DNA of 64,000 nt from Onchidella celtica (taxonomy: Eukaryota > Mollusca > Gastropoda > Systellommatophora > Onchidiidae). Each line of letters opens with the position of its first letter. Within the stretch, counting starts at the first letter, position 1. The DNA lies in assembly GCA_963931925.1 (NCBI GenBank), contig OZ007579.1, positions 28,327,481-28,391,480 on the forward strand. The letters are read 5' to 3'. This document shows, piece by piece, positions 55,379 through 64,000 of the stretch. The notes under the pieces are model-generated. The model saw nothing but the letters and a program-made list of their open reading frames with translations, was not told where the DNA came from and did not search any database. Position numbers and translations under genes: made by a program.

Positions 55379-56384
55379 CTTTCACAACCTCACCTCCTAT
55401 CTCTCATTTTCCTGTCTTTATCTCACCTCCTATGTCTCATTTTCCTCTCTTTGTCTCACCTTCTATCTCTCATTTTCCTCTCGTTGTCTCACCTCCTATC
55501 TCTCATTTTCCTCTCATTATCTCACCTCCTATCTGTCATTTTCCTGTCTTTGTCTCACCTCCTATCTCTCATTTTCCTCTCTTTGTCTCACCTTCTATCT
55601 CTCATTTTCCTCTCGTTGTCTCACCTCCTATCTCTCATTTTCCTCTCTTTGTCTCAACTTCTATCTCTCATTTTCCTCTCTTTATCTCACCTCCTATCTG
55701 TCATTTTCCTGTCTTTGTCTCACCTCGTATCTCTCATTTTCCTCTCTTTGTCTCACCTTCTATCTCTCATTTTCCTGTCTTTATCTCACCTCCTATCTCT
55801 CATTTTCCTCTCTTTATCTCACCTCCTATCTCTCATTTTCCTCTCTTTATCTCACCTCCTATCTCTCATTTTCCTCTCTTTGTCTCACCTCCTATCTCTC
55901 ATTTTCCTGTCTTTGTCTCACCTCCTATCTGTCATTTTCCTGTCTTTAGCTCACCTCCTATCTCTCATTTTCCTGTCTTTATCTCACCTCCTCTCTCTCA
56001 TTTTCCTCTCTTTGTCTCACCTCCTCTCATTTTCCTGTCTTTATCTCACCTCCTATCTCTCATTTTTCTCTCTTTGTCTCACCTCCTATCTCTCATTTTC
56101 CTGTCTTTATCCCACCTCCTATCTCTCATTTTCCTGTCTTTATCTCACCTCCTATCTCTCATTTTCCTGTCTTTATCTCACCTCCTATCTCTCATTTTCC
56201 TGTCTTTGTCTCACCTTCTATCTCTCATTTTCCTGTCATCTCACCTCCTACCTCTCATTTTCCTGTCTTTATCTCACCTCCTATCTCTCATTTTCCTCTC
56301 TTTGTCTCACCATCTCTCATTTTCCTCTCTTTGTCTCACCTTCTATCTCTTATTTTCCTGTCTTTATCTCACCTCCTCACGCAT
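55379..56384. repeat. 33-bp satellite, about 30 units
   Basis: Unit CACCTCCTATCTCTCATTTT plus CCTSTCTTTRTCT. At 33 bp (11 codons) and T/C-rich, all three plus-strand frames are open for most of its length, reading SPPISHFPLFV, HLLSLIFLSLS or TSYLSFSCLYL. Units shortened near 56020, 56235 and 56315 shift the frames. Variation is mainly CTC/CTG, TTTG/TTTA and TCT/TGT. Three equally good frames argue against coding. Confidence 0.95.
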
Positions 56385-56560
56385 ATCATAATCATCATCG
56401 TCATCATCATCGTCATCAACATCATCATCAACATCATCATCATCATCATCAAGGCCACTACAGCAGCACCACCATCACTTCCATCATCATCAGCACAACC
56501 AGTATCATCTTCACCACCATCATCATCTTTACCAGTACCAGAGTGATCACCACCATCAGC
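56385..56560. repeat. (ATC)n trinucleotide microsatellite, degenerate
   Basis: ATCATCATC runs with CACC and GTC interruptions, directly abutting the 33-bp array. Confidence 0.9.
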
Positions 56561-57100
56561 AGTGGTGACGGCAAGGAGAAAAATAACAACAGCAGCAACA
56601 GCACGGACAGCAACATCAACAACCAACAACGATGCTAAAACAGACAACTTCAACACGTCAAAGTACTATAACGATAAAAATGCCACTCACCTTCCCCTCT
56701 ACCTCACCCCTGGCAACAACCACTACAATCACAATCACTGACAGTTACATTATTACGATATACCATAGTTTACTACCGCAGCGGTCACCTTCTGCAATTC
56801 TGCTATCGTCGTACACTCTTCATAACTTCTTCAGAAGAAAGAAAGAAAGAGAGAAGGAAAGAAAGACAGAAAAGAAAGAAAGTTGAAAAGGAAAGAAAGA
56901 AAAATTAAAAAGAACTCATTACATTGAAATGGAATAGAGCCATCATCACCTCCACCAGTATTATCATCATCATCAACCCAACCACAACATCCTTATCACC
57001 ACTTGAACGATTCAACTTATAAAAAAAAAAAAAAAACCGCAAGGTCAAACTCCAAAAACTTCACGCCAGCAACATAACAAAAACATAACAACTTCCTTGT
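56561..57100. other. No gene seen
   Basis: AC-rich text with GAAAGAAAGA (56833-56905) and poly-A at 57022-57037. Confidence 0.35.
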
Positions 57101-57104
57101 ACAA

Positions 57105-57600
57105 CAGGATTCTCCAAACTTTTAACCTTTTCCATCCCGTTTGCCCCTAACAACTTTTCGGAAGTAAAATTTACCCCAACCTATTTAGTTCAATAATTTG
57201 AGTTTATATAATGAAGACAAAATGTGGCAAAAAGAAAAAGTTGTACGTTGCCTAGCCTCGCAAACGAAATAACCCAGAGACGAAACAAAAAAACGTAAAG
57301 GAAAAGGCTTCAAGCCTTGGTGCGACCCCATAGTTTTTCTGGTTTTTTAGAAACATTTTGTCAACTGCCATAATAGGGCAACCGGAAAAGAGTAAACTGT
57401 AAAATACCGTTTTTAACATTATTATTTTAAGATCAAATAGTAACAACAAGAATAATCGCGCATAACAATGTTATTTATTTCACTTGTTTGTGAACAACAG
57501 CTAATGGTGAAAAGATACCAGTTTACCAGAACCAAACACAGTCAGTCAATGAGAACACATCAGTCAGTCAGGCTTTTGGTCTTGCATTTCACCCACGTAT
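57105..57600 (-). mobile_element. hAT-like family F, inverted copy with family G inside
   Basis: Starts CAGGATTCTCCAAACTTTTA. Contains TTTCGGAAGTAAAATTTACC, a family G segment at about 57225-57350, ACCGTTTTTAACATTATTAT and CGCGCATAACAATGTTATTT. The last matches 44760-44790 inverted. The far terminus is uncertain. Confidence 0.55.
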
Positions 57601-58218
57601 TGGGGGATTCTTCATGTTTTTATTAATATTATTATTATTATTGTTATGACCCAGTCAGAAAGATAGAGCAAATTTTAGTCTACAAAACGTTATTTTAAAA
57701 AAAGTGACTTTGACCTAAAGTGTATATTATTCAGTCTTTTTCCTCATTCTAATAGGATTCACGTTGTTGGTCGCAGTCTATGATTCCAACCGTTTATTTG
57801 TTTTAGACTTTTTGTCTTATCAACACAGATCGTGAAAAAGTTAACAACACGCTCTGTTAAGAATGAAAATGTACCATTTGTAATCGATGTTTTAATGCGA
57901 AATGGACTAAAGACGCCTTCCGTAGTCTTTTACAGCGGCGCCCCCAACTTACATGTTTATGTGGTGATACGTGATTTATGATAGCAAGTTGTGCCTTGTT
58001 GCTGACAAAATAAATGTGATTGTAATACTTTCAGATGACCCGGTAGTAAAACCTATATTTAAGTCTTTCAGTCAAAGTTTATTTGACCGTAATACGTACA
58101 ACATGTGCCAGATATTTTCTGTGCTTCATCTTCATCATTATCGTTATTTTTTTTGGTGGGGGTGGGGGTGGGTGGAGGAGATGATGAGGGGGGTCGAATT
58201 GAAAAGCAATATATATTC
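57601..58218. other. No gene seen
   Basis: ATT repeats near 57626-57642 and a G-rich run at 58155-58195. Confidence 0.3.
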
Positions 58219-58481
58219 CCGACATAAGTTTTTTTGTACGTCGTATCTCCATTTTCTGAAAACCTGGAGTTCTTTAAATATGTAGAAGAGGTACATGTAT
58301 AACAAATGCACACTTTAACACGTATCTAAACTGCCTTTTGGCACTTATCTAGCTGTTTCACAGTTCCGATTCATCCTAACTCCCTGTCATAAAAAAAAAA
58401 CTAAAGCCGCAGATGTTTAACGTGGAAATTCTCAGTTGTGCAAAAAGTGGAGTTGGAACAAACAAGAACTCAGGATGCGAT
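58219..58481 (-). mobile_element. MITE family M1, copy g
   Basis: Inverted copy: TCTCCATTTTCTGAAAACCT, ATCTAGCTGTTTCACAGTTC, GTTGTGCAAAAAGTGGAGTT and AACAAACAAGAACTCAGGAT. The left end is more decayed than the right. Confidence 0.72.
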
Positions 58482-59363
58482 AATTATATTCCAGAATAAT
58501 GCTGTGAATAGCTGAGAGTTGCAGTTGTATATTGGGGCCTCTGTCACAACAAAAAGCTGAGATATCGAGCAAACAGTGTTTTACGCGCACAGCACGATTC
58601 TGAAAAATGCATCCTTTCAACGTGCCTTATTCTAGTAACAACCATAGTCCTGGGTTAATGTGACAGTAGAACGGTAAACTCGCTGATTTTTGTACACAAC
58701 TATAGGCCCATTGCGGATATCGGCCATTTTAGTTGTCAGGACCGACGCTTAACCATGGCGATGGTAGCATTGATTTTGATTCGTTAGCTGACTTGCACTG
58801 TGAGCACTCCAGGCGTCGCGAACCAATCGGCGGCGAGCCAAAAAAAAAGTTCACTACAGTAAACAACGACACGTGCATTCACGCACATGGAAGACGTTCG
58901 GTCAATTCTTTCACCTCCTTTCCTTTGTTTACACGGATGGTAGGGAATCTGACCAGCTTGGATCCATCTTTTCCACCCCTGACATAGCAGTCAACTGCAA
59001 TGCAACCAGCAGGCATTTTAACCGCTTAGACATAATTATCTTGAAGTTACACTCGTCAGCTGATCCACCCGCCATTTTAGGTGTCGGAAGTACAAAACAA
59101 AAACACTCTGTGGTGTCATTCGCAATGGGCCTATACTGTTTGTTTTACAGTCAAGATGGACATAAGCATGGTACAAAACAAAGTTACTATGGAAGCAGTT
59201 CTGATCTGGAACACTGTCATGCTCTGGAAAACGACCGTATTACGACAAAACGAGATTTTACAGGAAATACCAAAATTAAAAAATCGCCTTGGCGCCCCGC
59301 ATGTGTTTTGTTCATTTTCCATTTTGTGGTAACCAAAAAAAAGCCGCTGTTAAGCAGTGCTTT
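58482..59363. other. No confident gene
   Basis: A 206-residue frame (58873-59493) is the longest non-repetitive frame outside the retrotransposon, but its 3' third lies in a MITE and no domain is recognisable. Treated as chance. Confidence 0.3.
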
Positions 59364-59532
59364 CATGTGTACGGAAACGGAAACGGCAACGGAAACATCA
59401 AAACTTTCATCAAATAGCAAAAAGAAAGAGCGTTTCCACGTGTACCGGGGTGGCATTTCCGTACACATGAAAATAATCCATTTCACTACTTGAAGTGATT
59501 TTGACGTTTTCGTTTCCGCTTGCGTAGACATG
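59364..59532. mobile_element. Foldback MITE, family J, 169 bp
   Basis: Left end CATGTGTACGGAAACGGAAA; the right end reads CATGTCTACGCAAGCGGAAA on the other strand. A second inner pair (GTGTACCGGGGTGGCATTTC region) adds symmetry. Matches the interrupted copy at 1373-1706. Confidence 0.6.
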
Positions 59533-60719
59533 AGAATGCAATGCAGCTTTAGTCGCACAAACGTATAGATAGAAAGTAGGAGCTTATTTTGTTCTATTAA
59601 ATGATGCTTAAAAAATGAGTTTGACCTAGATGGGCTTTTACAGTTTTTTTTCGTAACATGGCAGACTCGCGCGGATGGGCATTATTTCCAGTGTACTGAA
59701 TGATGAGACAAGGAAACAGTGGGCGAGATTGATAAAACGGTCTTTACCCAAGAAAGCCCAGGCCAGTGGCTGGCAATGTATCTCCAACTTAAGCCAAACA
59801 GACATCATAATCACCCCCCCCCCCCCTGTACGTTGTGTAGGAGCTGCATATGTTACACATAAACAATTGCACAGCCTCGGGCGGTGGTGCCTATTTATAG
59901 ACATCAAAGCTGGACTTTGCAGGCTTAGGGAGAGAGGCAGGAGGAGGAACACACTTTTTTTTTTACACCATTGGTCAGTGTAACGGGGATTAAAGACAGG
60001 CTTAGGGGCCATCCATAGAATATTATATATACGCTAGAAGGGCGGGGGGGGGGGGTGTTGAGTTTAAAAAATCGTGTGGGGGGGGGGAGGAGGGGAGGGG
60101 AGGAGAGGTCTACAAACCCTACGCACGCTTTTCAGTTGTGGTTATGAATTATTAAGTTTCGTTTGGTGTAACTTTTTTCCACCCGAGCAAATTAAATTGT
60201 TTCTTTATATAATTATAAAACGCAAGTTTTTAATGAAACAGTCAGTCAGTATGCAAAATGCCACCTAAAGTGTTCAAACATCAAGGGTTTACCATTGGAC
60301 ATTAACTGCTGTTCTAATGGCCCTATGCCTGTACCGGGGATTGGGGGGGGGGGGAGAAGGGGAGGGAGCGGGGCGGGGCCGGTGTGGTCAAATGTCCGAA
60401 ATTTGTACGTGGTGGAAGGAGAGAGAGAGAGAGAGATAGACCCCCCCCCCCCCACAACAAAACAACAGCAACAAATGGAGCGTAACTATGTACTTAATAG
60501 AAACCCCCACTGAAGAGAAGATGGAGAGGGTACGGGTGGTTTGGCGGTTTTGCTGTATGCATAAATCTCGTGTGTTCACTTTCCCATCATCAACCTGTTA
60601 GTTGTCGGTACTGCGAGTATACAGGGGTTGAAGAACGATTTGGTCCGGTGAGATGGATATACGTGTACCTATAAAAGACATGACTAGATCTTATGTATGA
60701 GCTGATTCATAGTGTTGTA
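59533..60719. other. No gene seen; G-tract rich
   Basis: Poly-C at 59816-59826, poly-G at 60045-60055, 60078-60086 and 60341-60352, poly-C at 60440-60452. GGGCCATCCATAGAATATT at 60006 resembles the possible MITE end near 126. Confidence 0.4.
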
Positions 60720-61010
60720 TCAGTGATGAAAATAATAATCATAATAGTGATGATGAGAGTATGAGTAATTGATAGGGGAATTAGTGGTAGTAGTAGTAGT
60801 AGTAGTAGTAGTAGTGAATTAAAAGCAGTAGTAATGGTGGTAGTAGCAGGTGTAGTAGCAATAGCAGTAGTAGTGATAATAGTAGTAGTTGTAGTAGTAA
60901 CAATAGTAGTATTAGTAGTAATAATATTAGTAATAGCAGTGATCATTATAATAACATCATAATTATTATGGTAGTGGTAATGATGATGATAACGATAATA
61001 ATAAAAAAAG
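60720..61010. repeat. Degenerate (TAG/AGT)n and (ATG/ATA)n repeats
   Basis: GTAGTAGTAGTAGTAGTAGT at 60788-60813, and TAGTAGTAG/ATAATA mixtures to 61010. Confidence 0.88.
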
Positions 61011-61432
61011 CTAATAAAATAATAAATGACCCCCAACATCTCCTGAACGAAGAATACATAAGATCTGTAAGAAGTTTAAGGCTGTTGTCAAAGAGAACTA
61101 AAACTGAGCGCTACTTTAAATCGTTTATTCCATCATCAACTAGGATGTTACAATAATGTCGTCATTTAGATCGTAATTTGGGTACAGTTGAATTGTGTCT
61201 TGCGTGCCAGGTCAATGTGTTTTAGTAACGGAAGCATATTGTGTGCACTGTTAATTTTGTTTATTTATTAGTGTGTGTGTATATAATACATTATGTATGT
61301 GTGTGTGTGTGTGCGTGTGCGCGCGCGCTATATATCATAATTTCTGTAAATGTATTGTTATGTATTCAATGATCAAAACAAATTTCCTTGTACAAGGACG
61401 AATAAAATGTATCTTATCTTATCTTATGATAA
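61011..61432 (+). mobile_element. LINE 3' end, with C-terminal coding remnant
   Basis: 61026-61155 reads DPQHLLNEEYIRSVRSLRLL, then FKSFIPSSTRMLQ and a stop, the pattern ending many CR1-related LINE ORFs (SGRRL...FxxSFIPxxxxLxN). The 3' UTR carries a GT/GC dinucleotide tract (61265-61329) and ends TTTCCTTGTACAAGGACG, AATAAA and three CTTAT units at 61413-61430. Heavily 5'-truncated. Confidence 0.65.
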
Positions 61433-61434
61433 CA

Positions 61435-61457
61435 TAATTAATTAATTAATTAATTGG
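61435..61457. repeat. (AATT)n microsatellite
   Basis: Five units of TTAA/AATT immediately after the LINE tail. Confidence 0.85.
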
Positions 61458-62470
<1,013 letters not shown>

Positions 62471-63030
62471 AATCATTTACTTTATTTGTGTATTTGTTTG
62501 TATAACTGTGTTTTTTTCTTCTCCGTCTTCTTTTCATTCTATGAAATATCTGCTGATACCTGTTTCTGTATGTGTATCAGCGAGTTAACTCCTGCTGTTT
62601 AGCGTTCGGTTCACCTCGCCCTGTAGGCCCGACTTTACTCAATCATCGTGCAAAACGCTGCTGTGTGATATAATAACTTAAACTTAGTCCATATTATAGC
62701 CCGTGAGGCTGAAAACAGCAAGGAGCAAATGGTATCTATTTGAGATGTTACCACTTAGACATACAGTCCTTCTTTACTGCACATCGTTTGTTTCACTCGA
62801 TCATGCTCGTTTAGCGTCTCTATCCCTGTCATTGTCTCCCGAACAGAAGTCAATTATATTGTTCATTCTGCCCACACACTGGAGCAAATCCGAAGGTTTT
62901 CCAACTGGAGATTTTAAACCCCGGAAAGAAAAAAACCAGGGCATATTAAATATGTAAAGGGAATTTATTGTATTTGGAAAGTTTTGTGAAGGATTTTGCA
63001 AAGCGTTGTCCCTGAAAATTGACGAAATAT
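62471..63030. other. No gene seen
   Basis: Ordinary sequence. Confidence 0.3.
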
Positions 63031-63032
63031 TA

Positions 63033-63105
63033 TAAAAACCACAGAAAATCTGTGGGGTAGCAGCAAAGCTTGAAGCCAAGACAAAATATGGTTAAAAAGA
63101 AAAGA
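63033..63105 (+). repeat. Interspersed repeat family G, copy 3
   Basis: TATAAAAACCACAGAAAATC then TGTGGGGTAGCAGCAAAGCT and GGTTAAAAAGAAAAGATTG, close to 1462-1540. Confidence 0.6.
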
Positions 63106-64000
63106 TTGGAGTCAAGAACAGATTTGATTCATAAATGTTTCCACTGAGTAAATTTTTGTGAGAGAGCAGTGAGTAATTTTTACAAACGTAATTATTGTGC
63201 GAGCCAGCATAACTTGGTCTCGTAAACAATTTGTTTTGAACAGTTTTTTTCCTAATAGATAGACAGAAGGTGTGGGGAAGGATAGACGGACAGCGTAGGT
63301 GTGCATGACTGAGCACTTTTTATATCTCGTGTTTTGAACTAGGTTTAGTAGAGAGGGAAGGGGTGAGTAGGAATTAAATGTTATCGAGACGTCTGTTGAC
63401 GTACAGAAAATCCGTGATCCAGAGTAAAAGCTCGGGGTTTTGAACATGTTAAGAATTTATTGCTATAAAATTACATTTTATTGTCTTGAGTGATTCGACC
63501 TTTGATGTCGACCCAAGGTCGTTGCGTCGGGCTGTTACTTAAAATAACTCGGTTCGGCAGCTGAGCTAGAGGTGGTTGCACCAATCAAATGTATGAATCT
63601 GGACGGAAGGTCGAGACATAGCTTTAGTATTTAAACCCGTGCAGAGCTTAGATAGATGCCACATGTAGACAATCCATTTACGAGGTGGACGGCGATAGTC
63701 CTCAGCCAGATGAGAGACATAAGAGACGCAGTTGAGCAGTCCATATTGTGAGGAGCATGATTTTAAAGCTCCAGAGCCTAAGCTACTTGGTTTGATATGA
63801 ACCCACAGCGTTTACATCCAGCGCTCTCACTCCTAGTGAGGGCCTAATGGTGAGAGTCCATACTAATTTGTAATGATGAAAGTGAACCGTTCTACTTACT
63901 TTTGAAGACAGTTTCAGAGCTACCGCCAGACAACGCATGGTTGTACAAGCATTCTCCATGGCGTGTCTAGAGGAAATGTCCATATCATAACATGTCTCAT
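63106..64000. other. No gene seen
   Basis: Open frames of 60-111 residues without motifs. No element termini recognised before the window ends. Confidence 0.3.

Noticed and set aside
58873-59493. 206-residue frame, longest non-repetitive frame outside the LINE
   Set aside because: Its last third is a foldback MITE, the rest has no recognisable domain and no codon pattern. Probably chance.

Overview
This window is eukaryotic, repeat-dominated, non-coding DNA, most likely from a marine invertebrate and plausibly a mollusc (inference only). Pointers are very abundant (GA)n/(CT)n microsatellites, many poly-C/poly-G tracts, several SINE/LINE tails carrying GCGCTATATAAAT followed by ATT repeats, and a retrotransposon of the type often annotated as craniofacial-development-protein-2-like. 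I recognise no complete host gene, no rRNA, no free-standing tRNA gene, no CRISPR array and no bacterial-style operon. The whole window could be one intron or intergenic stretch. One 51-bp segment near 50 kb has the full set of splice signals and could be a small internal exon.

Layout. 0-7 kb: diffuse sequence with old MITE copies and a GA microsatellite that split one of them. 7.2-11.2 kb: a full-length non-LTR retrotransposon on the minus strand (endonuclease, reverse transcriptase, C-terminal zinc finger) with an uninterrupted frame of about 1,070 codons and a perfect 12-bp target-site duplication, inserted into a MITE. 11.5-14 kb: microsatellites and a perfect 48-bp x4 minisatellite. 16-20 kb: hAT-, piggyBac- and Harbinger-like non-autonomous transposons, some nested. 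20.4-24.6 kb: two inverted copies of a tRNA-derived SINE composite. 25.8-31 kb: a hAT-like MITE inside a GCGC-tail repeat, plus GA/CT tracts. 35-38 kb: a second copy of that MITE, a Tc1/mariner-like MITE inside another repeat, and further copies of the host repeat. 40-42.5 kb: a 21-bp satellite of about 62 units between two related hAT-like copies. 44-46.4 kb: compound tetranucleotide array, a 1-kb hAT-like element with a 43-bp minisatellite, and a (CTTT)n tract. 47-54 kb: truncated SINE, a 73-bp mariner-like hairpin, the candidate exon, a local duplication and an internally deleted CR1/L2-like LINE. 55.4-56.4 kb: a 33-bp satellite of about 30 units. 57-64 kb: more MITE copies, a LINE 3' end and a long (CT)n tract.

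The elements do not act together as a pathway. The window is a record of successive insertions: target duplications of 12 bp (LINE), about 8 bp (hAT), TTA (Harbinger-like), TTAA (piggyBac-like) and TA (mariner-like) can be read directly, and the nesting gives relative ages. The retrotransposon is the only element with an apparently intact protein; the other elements show no intact protein and, where DNA transposons, would need transposase supplied from elsewhere. The most unusual signals are the 21-bp satellite, open in two frames and similar to a motif inside the nearby mariner-like MITE; the perfectly flanked retrotransposon; and the candidate 51-bp exon.
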